A stretch of 42,945 nt of DNA from Myxococcota bacterium (GCA_023150835.1 JAKLKB010000049.1:1-42945); one strand, 5' to 3'; shown: positions 15,934 to 25,580, counted from the stretch's first letter. Numbers and translations: made by a program. Notes: generated from the sequence alone by a model not told the origin.

Positions 15934-16797
15934 ATGAGCGATCCGATCTTGCACTTGGCGTTACCCAAAGGACGGATGCAAGACAACGTCTTTCGATTGT
16001 TGGCTGATGCCGGAATCCACGTCAAAATGGGTTCGCGCAACTACCGCCCCGCCATCTCGTTTGCAGGTGTCGAGGCCAAGATCCTCAAGCCCCAAAATAT
16101 CATTGAGATGCTGCACGCAGGTTCGCGAGATCTGGGCTTTGCAGGAGCCGACTGGGTCGCAGAAAAGCATGTTGAACTGGTCGAGCTGCTCGATACTGGG
16201 CTTGATCCTGTTCGCTTGGTTGCGGCAGCCCCGATCGATCTGCTCGAATCGGGTGTGCTCCCCAAACGCCATCTGGTGATCGCTTCGGAGTACGAACAGT
16301 TGGCCCTCCGCTGGATCCGCAAGAATGGCCTCAATGCCACATTTGTCCGCACCTACGGAGCCACCGAAGTATTCCCCCCCGAAGATGCAGACTGCATCGT
16401 CGACAACACCGCAACAGGCGCAACGCTGCGCAGCAACGGACTCCAGATCGTCGATCAACTGATGACTTCTTCGACGCGCCTATACGCCAGCCCTGAAGCG
16501 ATGGACAAGCCCCAAAAACGCGATGTGATCGAGCATATCGCTTTGTTGATCAAGGGCGTTCTCGAAGCACGCAAGCGCGTGATGGTCGAGATCAACATCT
16601 CAGGCGAGCAACTCGAACGATTGGTTGCGATCTTACCGTGTATGCGCGAACCCACCATCGCCCCCTTGCATGGATCAGCAGGATATGCGGTCAAAGTCGC
16701 CGTCCCACGGGCGGATCTGCCACACCTTATTCCACAGATTCGCGCTGCGGGCGGAACCGATATCGTCGTCACCACGCCCAATCAGATCATCCCGTGA
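15934..16797 (+). CDS. hisG: ATP phosphoribosyltransferase (long form)
   Basis: A 287-residue enzyme for the first, feedback-controlled step: ATP plus PRPP to phosphoribosyl-ATP. It opens LHLALPKGRMQ, has DLGFAGADWV and the PRPP-binding ETGxT-like block written here as DNTATGATLRSNGL. Residues about 210-287 form the HisG_C regulatory domain (VMVEINISGEQLE to the end), so this is the long form, which works without HisZ. The ATG at 15934 has an aggag site at 15924-15928. It is the first gene behind the attenuator, and hisC follows after 15 bp. Confidence 0.97.
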   Translation: MSDPILHLALPKGRMQDNVFRLLADAGIHVKMGSRNYRPAISFAGVEAKILKPQNIIEMLHAGSRDLGFAGADWVAEKHVELVELLDTGLDPVRLVAAAPIDLLESGVLPKRHLVIASEYEQLALRWIRKNGLNATFVRTYGATEVFPPEDADCIVDNTATGATLRSNGLQIVDQLMTSSTRLYASPEAMDKPQKRDVIEHIALLIKGVLEARKRVMVEINISGEQLERLVAILPCMREPTIAPLHGSAGYAVKVAVPRADLPHLIPQIRAAGGTDIVVTTPNQIIP

Positions 16798-16812
16798 ACC
16801 ACAGAGGACGCC

Positions 16813-18612
16813 ATGTCACAAAGCCCCACACTTCGGGTCGAACCAGCCTCACTCTTACAAGGTCGACAAGCCTATCGCGTCCCACGTCACGGCGCTCCGA
16901 TGGATCTGATCCTTGATGGTAGCGCATCTTATCCGCCCCCCGCTGCTTTGTTGGACGCGATGGCATCGCTGCGTGCGGATGATCTGGCTCGTTATCCCGA
17001 CACAACGCCGCTGGTGGATGCCCTTGCTGCACGCTGGTCTCTCGCTGCGCAACGCATCCTTGTTACCGCTGGCGTGGACGATGCGATCGATCGTTTGTCC
17101 AGAGCCATCTTGTCCGATGGTGCAGCGTTTTTGCTTCCGACTCCAACCTTCGAGATGCTCACGCATTACGCGACGATGGCCGGCGGCGTCCCCAAACGCT
17201 TGCCTTGGCCTGTCGGTGAACCCTACCCCACTCAAGCCGTGTTGGAAGCGATCACGCCCGAGGTCAAACTGATCGTCGCGATCAGTCCGAACAATCCGAC
17301 GGGATCGATCATCTCCCCCGAAGATATCGCCACGATCGCCCAAGCCGCTCCCCACGCCATCTTGTTGCTCGATCTCGCTTACGTCGAGTTCGCAGACCAC
17401 GACCCCACCTTGTTTGCGCTTCAATGGCCCAACGTCGTGGTCACGCGCACCTTTTCAAAAGCATGGGGAATCCCGGGATTACGTGTCGGCTACGCTCTCG
17501 GCGATCCCGATGTCATCGGATGGATGCGCACCGCTGGTGAACCTTATGCGGTCTCGACCCCCTCGATCCACCTCGCCCGCACACAACTCTCCCAACACAA
17601 AGCCCATCTCGACGCACACACCGCCCAAGTTCGCCTCGAACGCGCCTCGATCGAGCGCTTGTTTGCCGAATCCCACCTACCTGTCGCACGCTCACAAGCC
17701 AACTTCGTCTTTGCGCAAGCTCCCGATGCCTTCTGGGTGCGCGATGCTCTCGCAGGGATGGGCATCTCCATTCGAGCCTTCCCCGGCCAAGAGGCCCTTG
17801 CGGGCTGGTTGCGCATCACCTGCCCAAGCGATCCGACTGCACACCAACGCCTTGAACACGCCCTTCGTACGGTGTTTTCCCCACAAGTCATGCTCTTTGA
17901 TATGGATGGCGTCTTGGTCGATGTGTCGGGTTCGTATCGCCAATCGATCATCCAAACGGCTGCATCTTACGGTGTCACCGTGACAGGCGAAGATATCCGC
18001 CTCGCCAAAGCCGCTGGCGATGCCAACAACGATTGGAAACTCACGCAGCGACTTCTCGCCCAAGCAGGTATCACGGCCCCTCTCGACGATGTCACCGCAC
18101 GTTTCGAGGATCTTTACCAAGGAAGCCCCACACACGAAGGACTGCGCAGACGCGAGACCTTGCGCCTTGATGCGGCTTGGTTGGCCGCGCTACGCGAAGA
18201 GATGCCACTTGGGATAGTCACAGGACGCCCACGCCGCGATGCTTTGCGTCTACTCGAAGAACATCATCTGTCGCATCTCTTTGATGCAGTCGTGTGTATG
18301 GAAGATGCCCCTGCCAAGCCACGCCCTGATCCCGTCCACTTGGCCCTGCAAAAACTGGGGGCTTCGCGTGCGTGGCTGCTGGGTGATACGCCCGACGATC
18401 TGTGGGCCAGTCGCCACGCTTCTGTCCTTCCCATCGGCATTATCGCCCCGGGCGAAGATCCCTCCAAAGCCACAGCAACCCTCACTTCGGCGGGTGCAGC
18501 GCGTGTCCTTCATGACCCAGCAACCTTGATGGCTCTGCTGATGCTTCGCCCCAAATCCACCAACGCCCGCCATCTTTCGCCTTCTCTCGCTCCCACAAAG
18601 GCCACCCCATGA
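16813..18612 (+). CDS. hisC: Histidinol-phosphate aminotransferase fused to HAD phosphatase
   Basis: A 599-residue fusion. Residues 1-355 are a HisC-type PLP aminotransferase: PNNPTG, the PLP lysine Lys216 in [15 protein letters not shown], and WLRIT near the end. Residues about 357-585 are a HAD hydrolase with nucleophile pair Asp363 and Asp365 in [10 protein letters not shown], a VTGRPRRDA motif and the late acidic motif LLGDTPDD. It resembles the TIGR01548-type HAD proteins often found with his genes. The window holds no other histidinol-phosphatase (hisB here is dehydratase only), so the HAD half is inferred to remove the phosphate from the aminotransferase product, coupling two consecutive steps. 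The ATG follows hisG by 15 bp; the stop overlaps a mini-ORF start (ATGA, 18609). Confidence 0.93.
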   Translation: MSQSPTLRVEPASLLQGRQAYRVPRHGAPMDLILDGSASYPPPAALLDAMASLRADDLARYPDTTPLVDALAARWSLAAQRILVTAGVDDAIDRLSRAILSDGAAFLLPTPTFEMLTHYATMAGGVPKRLPWPVGEPYPTQAVLEAITPEVKLIVAISPNNPTGSIISPEDIATIAQAAPHAILLLDLAYVEFADHDPTLFALQWPNVVVTRTFSKAWGIPGLRVGYALGDPDVIGWMRTAGEPYAVSTPSIHLARTQLSQHKAHLDAHTAQVRLERASIERLFAESHLPVARSQANFVFAQAPDAFWVRDALAGMGISIRAFPGQEALAGWLRITCPSDPTAHQRLEHALRTVFSPQVMLFDMDGVLVDVSGSYRQSIIQTAASYGVTVTGEDIRLAKAAGDANNDWKLTQRLLAQAGITAPLDDVTARFEDLYQGSPTHEGLRRRETLRLDAAWLAALREEMPLGIVTGRPRRDALRLLEEHHLSHLFDAVVCMEDAPAKPRPDPVHLALQKLGASRAWLLGDTPDDLWASRHASVLPIGIIAPGEDPSKATATLTSAGAARVLHDPATLMALLMLRPKSTNARHLSPSLAPTKATP

Positions 18613-18668
18613 CTTCACACAAGCTCTACTCCCATCGCCACCTCCTAGAAACGCGGGCCACCCGATGA
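18609..18668 (+). CDS. 19-codon coupling mini-ORF between hisC and hisB
   Basis: ATG at 18609 overlaps the hisC-HAD stop (ATGA), and its own TGA (18666-18668) overlaps the ATG of hisB at 18665. The sequence around its start is a near copy of that around the hisB start (ccacccnatgacttcac), so it looks like a partial duplication of the junction. Ribosomes could pass along both overlaps, keeping hisB coupled. No function for the peptide is claimed. Confidence 0.5.
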   Translation: MTSHKLYSHRHLLETRATR

Positions 18669-19258
18669 CTTCACGCAGCGCCCACAAAGAACGCCAAACC
18701 CAAGAAACCGATATCTCCCTGACACTCGACCTTGACGGCAGCGGAAAGGCCGATATCCAAACAGGTATCGGCTTTCTCGATCACATGATGCACGCGCTGG
18801 CCAAACACGCTCGCCTCGATCTTTCTCTTCGATGCCAAGGAGATCTCCATGTGGATGATCACCATACCGCCGAAGATTGCGCGATCTTGCTCGGTCAAGC
18901 CTTCGACCAAGCTCTCGGTCAAAAGCGTGGCATCCGTCGCTTTGGATATGCCTACGCTCCGCTCGATGAAGCCCTTGTACGCGCCGTTGTCGATCTTTCA
19001 GGTCGGCCTTGGGCTGAGATCCATCTCGATCTCAAACGCCCGCAAATCGGCGATATCGCCTGTGAGAATCTGATCCATTGGCTACAATCCTTCGCTATCA
19101 ACGCTCGCATCACCCTTCACATCGACCTCTTGCGCGGTGCCAACGACCATCACAAGATCGAGGCCGCCTTCAAAGCCCTTGCCTTGGCCCTTCGACAAGC
19201 CATCACCCCCGATCAACATCACGATATCCCTAGCACCAAAGGGAGTCTCGCAGGATAA
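18665..19258 (+). CDS. hisB: Imidazoleglycerol-phosphate dehydratase
   Basis: A 197-residue monofunctional IGP dehydratase making imidazole acetol phosphate. It has [16 protein letters not shown], the metal-binding DDHHTAEDC block, and a later [14 protein letters not shown] repeat of the same type, as expected for the duplicated half-domains with paired manganese sites. The N-terminal phosphatase domain of enteric HisB is absent, which leaves histidinol-phosphatase activity to another protein, most simply the HAD half of the preceding gene. The start overlaps the mini-ORF stop. Confidence 0.97.
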   Translation: MTSRSAHKERQTQETDISLTLDLDGSGKADIQTGIGFLDHMMHALAKHARLDLSLRCQGDLHVDDHHTAEDCAILLGQAFDQALGQKRGIRRFGYAYAPLDEALVRAVVDLSGRPWAEIHLDLKRPQIGDIACENLIHWLQSFAINARITLHIDLLRGANDHHKIEAAFKALALALRQAITPDQHHDIPSTKGSLAG

Positions 19259-19283
19259 GCCCCCAACCTCAGGAGTCCTCGCC

Positions 19284-19895
19284 GTGTCTGATACGCTCCC
19301 AGTCGTCCACACAGGAACCGCCAATCTTGCTTCTGTCTTTGCAGCCCTCCGACGTGCAGGCGTGACGCCCCAAGACACCCTTGATGCGGTCGTGATCGAA
19401 CACGCACCGCGTCTTGTATTGCCGGGTGTTGGGGCCTTTGGAGCCGCCATGCAAAATCTCCATGAGGCCGATCTGATCGAGCCGCTGCGCCGCCGCTTGC
19501 GTGCAGGTCGGGCGACCTTTGCGATCTGTTTGGGGATGCAGATCCTCTGCGCAAGCAGCGAAGAAACCCCCGGCATCGAAGGATTGGGTCTATTTGACCT
19601 CCCCGTCACACGCTTTCGCAACACACCACGCATCCCTCAATTTGGTTGGGCCCCCGTCGAAGTCTCGCCCACAACTCAAGGTATCCTTTGTGATGGCTAT
19701 GCCTACTTTGCCCACTCCTACAGGCTGATCGAACAACCCCAAGGCTGGCGTTGTGCGATCTCCGAATACGGCGGTCCCTTTGTGGCGGCCCTTGAAAAAG
19801 ACGGCATCGTGGCTTGTCAATTTCATCCCGAACTTTCGGGCGAATGGGGCCATGAATTGATCTGCCGCTGGTTGGAACACACCCATAACGATTGA
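19284..19895 (+). CDS. hisH: Imidazole glycerol phosphate synthase, glutaminase subunit
   Basis: A 203-residue class I glutamine amidotransferase supplying ammonia to HisF. The nucleophile Cys82 lies in AICLGMQ, with His181 and Glu183 in CQFHPE. LPGVGAFGAAM and GWAPV are typical HisH blocks. I chose the GTG at 19284 because an aggag site lies eight bases upstream and the family-like sequence begins here. Its partner hisF is not adjacent but lies 7 kb downstream, behind a repeat cluster and a minus-strand island. Confidence 0.95.
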   Translation: MSDTLPVVHTGTANLASVFAALRRAGVTPQDTLDAVVIEHAPRLVLPGVGAFGAAMQNLHEADLIEPLRRRLRAGRATFAICLGMQILCASSEETPGIEGLGLFDLPVTRFRNTPRIPQFGWAPVEVSPTTQGILCDGYAYFAHSYRLIEQPQGWRCAISEYGGPFVAALEKDGIVACQFHPELSGEWGHELICRWLEHTHND

Positions 19896-19978
19896 AGAGT
19901 CCACGGAAAGCACGAACGACGACCAACGGGAGTCTCACGCTTCGTAAAGCACGGAAAGAGGGCAGGAAAAGAAGAGTA

Positions 19979-20093
19979 ATACGAGATCCGCCCGTTGTAT
20001 GATCGTAAAGAGGTAGGGGCAGACAGGTGTGGCTGCCCAAGAATCGGGCGTCTACGCACTCTCCTTTGTGTACACATCGTTCGGATTTCGTAT
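19979..20093 (-). repeat. Family A repeat, cluster unit 1
   Basis: Ends are atacgagatccg (19979-19990) and cggatttcgtat (20082-20093). Outer stem gggcag (20017-20022) with ctgccc (20033-20038). The orientation is opposite to the copies at 1830 and 14412. Confidence 0.85.
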
Positions 20094-20094
20094 G

Positions 20095-20217
20095 ATACGA
20101 AATCCGCCCCTTGTGTGATCGTAAAACGTAGGGGCAGACAGGTGTGGCTGCCCAAGAATAGGGCGGTTCGCGAACCGCCCCTACATCATGCGATCATACA
20201 TTACGCGGAGATCGTAT
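20095..20217 (-). repeat. Family A repeat, cluster unit 2 with extra palindrome
   Basis: It begins one base after unit 1 with atacgaaatccg (20095-20106) and ends cggagatcgtat (20206-20217). Besides the outer stem gggcag/ctgccc (20132-20153) it carries a perfect 20-bp palindrome, GGGCGGTTCGCGAACCGCCC, at 20161-20180, which is also found at 36103-36122. Confidence 0.85.
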
Positions 20218-20277
20218 AAATACGAGTTGACAGAGAGTCCATGACAGACAACCGAAGGAAGTCTCGCTCTTCGTGTG

Positions 20278-20393
20278 ATACGAGATCCGCCCGTTGTGTG
20301 ATCGTAAGGATGTAGGGGCAGACCCCTGTGTCTGCCCGATCATAGGGCGTCTACGTACTCTCCTTTGCTGTGTACATCACTCGGATATCGTGT
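20278..20393 (-). repeat. Family A repeat, cluster unit 3
   Basis: Ends are atacgagatccg (20278-20289) and an imperfect cggatatcgtgt (20382-20393). The central stem is gggcagac (20316-20323) with gtctgccc (20330-20337). A short block ending ctcgcgcttcg or similar recurs beside the units near 19930, 20255 and 20400, so the flanks were amplified too. Confidence 0.82.
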
Positions 20394-20427
20394 GACCACC
20401 GAAGGGGAACCTCGCGCTTCGCAAAAA

Positions 20428-21780
20428 TTAAGGGATTGTGCGAACGACGCGAAAGCCACGATTTGGGCTGCGTGTGGAAGCAGAACCGCCATAACGTGCC
20501 GCAGCGCGCAAGCTTCGTGCAACCATATCGTATGCCCCACCCCGATACGTTCGCGAAGCCGCTTCCACCGCCCCCACAGGATCGACGACCGCTTGCGTCG
20601 GATACGGACCATGTAGATCATAAACCCATTCGAGCGCGTTTCCAGCCATATCATAAAGCCCCCATGCGTTCGGTTGCTTTCCAGCAACAGGACGGATCTT
20701 GCTTGCTGCGTTACAATCGTACCATGCGATCGCATCGGCGTTTGGGTCGAGCGGAGAGCAGAGATGATTCACAAGATCGCCGTTATAAAGAGCCGTCGCT
20801 GTCCCCGCACGGTAGGCATATTCCCACTCTGCTTCCGTCGGTAAGCGATAACCAAGACATTGATAATATTTTCCTTGTTGATAAGCCGGTGCAACGGAGC
20901 AGATCGTACTGGCCTGCGATCCAGTACAAGTGAAGCACTCTGCAAGCCCCATCTTTCGGGAAGCCGCGTTACAAAAAGCAGCGGCTTCATGCCAATTGAC
21001 CCGCTCCACAGGACAACTCCCACACCCCACGGACTGCGAGGGATCATAGCCCATCTGCGTGACGAATGTGCTTTGTGTGATCTCGTGCTTGCTGATCAAA
21101 AAAGACCGTGTCAGCGTCACTTGGTGTTGTGTCTCGTCGGATTTTCGCTCGGCTTCGGTGGTCGGGCTTCCCATCGTAAACGTCCCTGCGGGGATCAACA
21201 CTTCATCGATGCGAAAAGGAACAGCTCCTTCGTTTTCTGACGGAGCCTGTTCTTTTGAGACTTCAGGATCGCTTTCTACGGAACCTTCTTGGATGCTTTC
21301 GGGCTTGCTTTCTGCGGAACCTTCTTGGATGCTTTCGGGTTCGTTTTCTGGCGAGGGTTCGGAGAACTGGTCTACACGAAAACGCTCGCCTTCGGTTGTC
21401 GTCTCGGAGGGTGAAGCATCCGATCGTAGAGGTTCTTGTGGTGGCAAACAAGAGCAGTACACCTTGGCCGTCTCGGCGGTGTCTTCTGGCTGCGTTTGAG
21501 TCCTCAGTCCACGCAAACATTGCTCTGCTTGAGGGCCGTCGTTGGCCGACAAACAACTGCTCAGTTCTGGTGGAGCGGATTTTTTTTGCGCGCAGATCTC
21601 TTTCGCGTACGAGTCCTTCAACACGCTACAGTCGAGTTCTTTTCGACAAGAAGACACCGCGTTCGCAAGGATCGCGCAAGCATCGTCACAACCGCTGCTG
21701 ATCATCACATACACCCAAAAAAACGACCCAATCAAAACCAAAACAGCCAACGGTGTAGGCTTTTGATGGACGCGCAACAT
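20428..21780 (-). CDS. SUMF1/formylglycine-generating-enzyme-domain protein, membrane or lipid anchored
   Basis: A 450-residue exported protein. An N-terminal hydrophobic segment (about 11-30) ends at SSGC, which could be a lipid site but lacks the usual Leu. A Cys-rich part (about 30-130) and an acidic Ser/Glu/Pro linker with the repeated unit ESIQEGS follow. The C-terminal half (about 215-450) is an FGE-sulfatase domain: IPAGTFTMGSP, the VNWHEAAAFCNA block, RLPTEAEWEYAYRAG, GLYDMAGNALEWV and the final NRGFRVVR. Many such proteins are not formylglycine enzymes but outer-surface proteins of unknown role. The start at 21780 has an aggagg site; an upstream start at 21837 is open but has none. 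Confidence 0.85.
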   Translation of the reverse strand: MLRVHQKPTPLAVLVLIGSFFWVYVMISSGCDDACAILANAVSSCRKELDCSVLKDSYAKEICAQKKSAPPELSSCLSANDGPQAEQCLRGLRTQTQPEDTAETAKVYCSCLPPQEPLRSDASPSETTTEGERFRVDQFSEPSPENEPESIQEGSAESKPESIQEGSVESDPEVSKEQAPSENEGAVPFRIDEVLIPAGTFTMGSPTTEAERKSDETQHQVTLTRSFLISKHEITQSTFVTQMGYDPSQSVGCGSCPVERVNWHEAAAFCNAASRKMGLAECFTCTGSQASTICSVAPAYQQGKYYQCLGYRLPTEAEWEYAYRAGTATALYNGDLVNHLCSPLDPNADAIAWYDCNAASKIRPVAGKQPNAWGLYDMAGNALEWVYDLHGPYPTQAVVDPVGAVEAASRTYRGGAYDMVARSLRAAARYGGSASTRSPNRGFRVVRTIP

Positions 21781-21904
21781 CCCAATCCTCCTGTTCCTTG
21801 TGTCATCGGCCTCAAAACGACAGAGACGGCAAAGCAAAAAAGCTGCAAAACTCTCCCTGAGGCAAGGCTCTCTTCGCTTCTGACGAGTTTGACGCGATCA
21901 AAAA

Positions 21905-22030
21905 AACCGTGTTCGTATCGCTTTAAGCGGCAGGGCTATTGGTTTGAAAAACCTCTGTGTACCCCATCGATACGAAGTTAAGGGAGCCGCGCTAAGGAGG
22001 CGGGGCTTGGGACAGCGCCCCAAAAACACC
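21905..22030 (-). repeat. Degenerate family B repeat
   Basis: An inverted, diverged copy: gtgttcgtatcgctttaagcg, then ggtttgaaaaacc, then gggcttgggacagcgcccc near 22005-22022. These blocks appear in the same order in the inverted copy at 38779. It lies between two minus-strand genes. Confidence 0.55.
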
Positions 22031-22076
22031 ATCCAATAAGCCGCTCCTATCCGTCATTCGCGGGGCTCACCTCCGC

Positions 22077-24413
22077 TCAAAAGTCGTAGGGCGTCTCATA
22101 ACATCTATCGCAAAAGCGCTCCCATGACAGGGGGGCGAGGGCTTTTCCGCAGCTTTTGCATGTTTTCTTTTGTTGGAGCTTGGCGCGACAAAGCAAGGCG
22201 TCCATCCGCTGACTGAGTGTGTGCTTTTGTTCGGTCATCTCGTCGATATCAGCGGAAGTGACGGCGTGAGCAAACAAGGGACGATGGGCCAACCACAAGA
22301 AGAGTTCTCTCTCACCCACCGCTCGTTCAAGGGCGAGCAATTCACGGCTTGGCTCGGATGATCTTTTGGGAAGAGATATCTCGTCAGGGAGGGGGAATTC
22401 GTCATGATGGAGGAAAGAATGGACACATTGCCCCCAATAGGACAGGGTTTCGCGACTGACGGGGGCTTGCACAAAAGCCAAACAGCGTTCGAGGCCCAGC
22501 GCTCGCTGCATATCGAGGGGGATCATCGCGGCAAGTTCGATCAAAGGCCGCGTATCACAGGGCGAAAGCAGCGATTGAAAAGAGGACGGTATCGCCCGCA
22601 GTTCGGCCCAATAAGCAAGTCGATCTTGCAGCGAACCCGCAAGCATCTCAAGCTCCTGCAAGGTCGGTGTAATGCGAAGTGTGGTGGGTTTTTGGACGGT
22701 TGCAGAAAACAGGTGCTGGAGGTCGTGTTGAACGTCAGGCGAACAAGCCCCGACAGCACCGAATTCATGCCACCCAAAACGGCCTGCACGTCCCGCGATC
22801 TGTTGAACTTCGGCGGGTGTGAGCAGGCGCCGCTGTTTACCATCGAACTTGTGCAGCGTCGTAAAGGCGATATAACGGGCAGGAAGGTTCATCCCCATGC
22901 CAAGGGCATCGGTGGCGACACAGATCCGGGTCTCTCCACGCAAGAAGCGTTCGGCCTGTGCGCGCCGAACATCGGGAGGAAGCGCACCATACAAAACGGA
23001 GGTGGGGATGTTCTTTTGTTCCTCGAAGTAGCTTTTGAGGACCAGTGCGTCGATGCGTGAAAAGACGATGTAGATGCAGCTTTCTGTGGGCTTTTCGATC
23101 GGAAACAAGGCATCGTGAAGTTGTAGTGGACAAAGTCGTTGGTGGTGTTGGACGGTGGGCGGCGGATAACCAAGCACCGAGACAAAACGCTGCAACAGCG
23201 GCAACGCTTCGGGCGCGCAACATAGGTAGAGGGTTTTGGCTTGGGCGTGGGTAAGGACACGAGTCCATGCCCCGCCACGTTGGGGGTCTGCGGCCATCTG
23301 CGCTTCGTCAAGGACGATGATCTGTTCTTCGGTGGGACGGAACATCTCGACGGTTGCGGCTTGATGGCGGGCGTTGGGGGTGCGGATCACCTCTTCACCC
23401 GTCACCAGATCGCAGGGAACACCTTGCGCATTCAGGCGTTCGTAGATCTCCCACGCCAACAAGCGCAACGGAGCGAGATACACACCGCTCGGGGCGGCAG
23501 CAAGGGCTTCGATGGCGGTGTGCGTCTTGCCGGAGTTGGTCGCTCCAACAGAGACGATCGGTTGGGGCCACGTTGCGCGTGCGACGATCGGAAACATCGC
23601 CATCAGTTGTTGTCGATCGCGTTCTTGCTTCTCGATAAGTGCTTGACGTTTCTTGGCTTCTTTGGCTTCTTTGGCCTCTTTGGCCGCCTGTTTTTTCTCT
23701 TCGAACTCCGCTTCAAGAACCGAAAGCTCCGGGATCGGCTCAGGAAACAAAACACGCACATCCCTCCACAGATACAAGCTGCTGCGATGTATACCTCCTT
23801 GGCTCCAAGGCCGGATATCGAGAGTTTGCAAGCGTCGCCGCACCGTCTGGGGCGTCACTCCCAAACAGGTCGCCAAAAAAGTCGTCTTCACCGTAGAAAA
23901 AGACAGCAGTTGTTCACGATGGGCTTTGGCTTCGTGCAGATCGTACCATGTCCCCCCTTTGGCATCGACGCATGAAGCGATCGGCAAGACCGCCAAGCCG
24001 CGCTCCAGCATCGACTTACGGATGCCCAAAGCCTTGACCAGACCAGATATCGTTGCGATAGATTCTCGCTGCTCACGAAACGCCTGAAATGCCCGATTCA
24101 TCGCGTCCGCGATCCGCTTTCGTTCGGCCTCTCTTTCCGCAGCAAGGCGGGCAGCTTCCGCTCGTGCTCGTTCGGCCTCGATACGTTCGGCCTCTTGGCG
24201 CGCCAAGATCGCTTGGCGACGCGCTTCGAGTCCCTCCAACAGCGCGCCTTCCGCCCTGTACATCCCACCCACAAGCACCAACGCGCCGCTCGCCAAAAAC
24301 TCCGACATCAGCTTCTTTTTGTGAAAAAGGCCCTTCAGATCGCCTTCTTTGAGCGTCCCTTCCGCCACCGCCAACCGATCCAACAACACAGACTTTGCCG
24401 CTTCGTAATCCAT
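22077..24413 (-). CDS. SUV3-like RNA helicase
   Basis: A 778-residue superfamily 2 helicase resembling mitochondrial SUV3. The N-terminal part (about 1-270) holds a coiled coil rich in Glu/Arg/Ala (70-110) and a KEAKEAKEAKK stretch near 245. Walker A GATNSGKT lies at about 289-296, DEAQ near 367, ATDALGMGMNLP near 515 and QIAGRAGR near 540. GxTNSGKT and the short GRAGR box are SUV3 signatures. The extreme C-terminus is a zinc-ribbon-like CKSCG...CDRC (about 753-772). SUV3 unwinds RNA for decay; a similar role here is inferred. The ATG has a ggaggtgag site and lies 37 bp behind the BASS transporter gene, so the two are likely co-transcribed. Confidence 0.87.
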   Translation of the reverse strand: MDYEAAKSVLLDRLAVAEGTLKEGDLKGLFHKKKLMSEFLASGALVLVGGMYRAEGALLEGLEARRQAILARQEAERIEAERARAEAARLAAEREAERKRIADAMNRAFQAFREQRESIATISGLVKALGIRKSMLERGLAVLPIASCVDAKGGTWYDLHEAKAHREQLLSFSTVKTTFLATCLGVTPQTVRRRLQTLDIRPWSQGGIHRSSLYLWRDVRVLFPEPIPELSVLEAEFEEKKQAAKEAKEAKEAKKRQALIEKQERDRQQLMAMFPIVARATWPQPIVSVGATNSGKTHTAIEALAAAPSGVYLAPLRLLAWEIYERLNAQGVPCDLVTGEEVIRTPNARHQAATVEMFRPTEEQIIVLDEAQMAADPQRGGAWTRVLTHAQAKTLYLCCAPEALPLLQRFVSVLGYPPPTVQHHQRLCPLQLHDALFPIEKPTESCIYIVFSRIDALVLKSYFEEQKNIPTSVLYGALPPDVRRAQAERFLRGETRICVATDALGMGMNLPARYIAFTTLHKFDGKQRRLLTPAEVQQIAGRAGRFGWHEFGAVGACSPDVQHDLQHLFSATVQKPTTLRITPTLQELEMLAGSLQDRLAYWAELRAIPSSFQSLLSPCDTRPLIELAAMIPLDMQRALGLERCLAFVQAPVSRETLSYWGQCVHSFLHHDEFPLPDEISLPKRSSEPSRELLALERAVGERELFLWLAHRPLFAHAVTSADIDEMTEQKHTLSQRMDALLCRAKLQQKKTCKSCGKALAPLSWERFCDRCYETPYDF

Positions 24414-24450
24414 CGCTCACCTCCACCCAAAAAAACAACAGAACAACCGC

Positions 24451-25305
24451 TCAAGCGGTGGCTAGGGATTTTCGGGCGGGTGGGAAGCGACCCCAAAACC
24501 ATGCAACCAAATAGGCGAGAGCCATCATCAAGAAGCTGTAGGCGAGAGCAGACGCATCGATTAGAGGATCCGTAAAATAGAAGGTCGCGATCAACAAGGC
24601 AAACGGGATGTTGCGGATCCCCGCGACCATCGAGTAACTCCGCCGCAAGGAAGCATCCGTCGACGTCAAAGCCCCCACCCCAAGATTCAACAGGATCAAC
24701 AAAACACAGCACCCCAACCCCAACCATCCAACGAGCAAAAATACACTGAATTTCAGCATGAGTAGCCCCATCACCACCAACAACAACAACACATTTGCAG
24801 CTTGGCTCATGGGCTTGCTATAGCGGGCCGCAAACAGCGGGCGATAATGTTGAATCATCAACCCGACCACGAGAGGGAACAAAAGGTAAAGTACCAGCGT
24901 GGAAAGCATCGAACCAAACAACCCAACCGAGCGCGCCAGCGTCATCTTCGCCCCCAAGATCACCACCAAAGCCAACGGGGCGATCACCACGCTCAACAAC
25001 GAAAGCAAGATCATCGTCACCGTAGCCGCAGCAGCATCGCCCTTGGCTTTGAGCGTGAGCAACGGCCCTGCAACCCCGCCCGGACTGACCATACACAACA
25101 AGATCCCCAAAACAACCGGCTGCTCCAAAGGCAACACCGACAAAAACCACCAAGCAAACGCCGGAACCGCGATCAAATTCAAAAGACCCGCGAACAACAA
25201 AGAGCCCTTGTGTTGGCGCAATGCCGCAAATTCTGCGATCTTCGTCCCCATCCCGATCGCAAGCATCGTGACGATCAACAAAACGGTCAGCGCAATCTGT
25301 TGCAT
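24451..25305 (-). CDS. BASS/SBF-family transporter (bile acid:sodium symporter-like)
   Basis: A 284-residue protein with 8-9 hydrophobic helices and the BASS-type blocks CMVSPGGVAGPLLTLKAKGD (third helix region) and SYSMVAGIRNIPFALLIATF (last part). Members move organic anions with sodium. Substrate unknown. I chose the ATG at 25305, which has a ggag site and begins directly with the first helix; a longer frame to 25470 is open but polar and not family-like. It is the first gene of a minus-strand pair with the SUV3-like helicase. Confidence 0.82.
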   Translation of the reverse strand: MQQIALTVLLIVTMLAIGMGTKIAEFAALRQHKGSLLFAGLLNLIAVPAFAWWFLSVLPLEQPVVLGILLCMVSPGGVAGPLLTLKAKGDAAAATVTMILLSLLSVVIAPLALVVILGAKMTLARSVGLFGSMLSTLVLYLLFPLVVGLMIQHYRPLFAARYSKPMSQAANVLLLLVVMGLLMLKFSVFLLVGWLGLGCCVLLILLNLGVGALTSTDASLRRSYSMVAGIRNIPFALLIATFYFTDPLIDASALAYSFLMMALAYLVAWFWGRFPPARKSLATA

Positions 25306-25580
25306 AAAGACTCCATCCCCTACGCTTTCATCCTTGAGGCGCGCAGGATCATATCGAGGTGCTATCCAAATCATTGGGGTGCGTAGAGCCTGTCTGGTGC
25401 GGTACAGCCGACTCTTGCATTTGTGGGGGGCTACAGGTATAGATGCCTCGCCTTTTGGTGTCAACACCAACGCCCTGTTTTTCTCTTTGCCTTGTGCCGG
25501 AGAAAAGAATCCTCTTGCCTGCGTTTTTTGAGCAAAGAACCGCCGTAGCCGGAGTCACCCACATTTTGGGGGAGTTTTTG

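Noticed and set aside
19979-20393. CRISPR-like cluster of repeats
   Set aside because: Units are about 115 bp with inverted ends and internal hairpins, not short direct repeats with unique spacers, and no cas genes are near.
24446-24459. Terminator for the BASS gene on the minus strand
   Set aside because: Only a 5-bp stem overlapping the stop codon and an interrupted T run; likely read through into the helicase gene.
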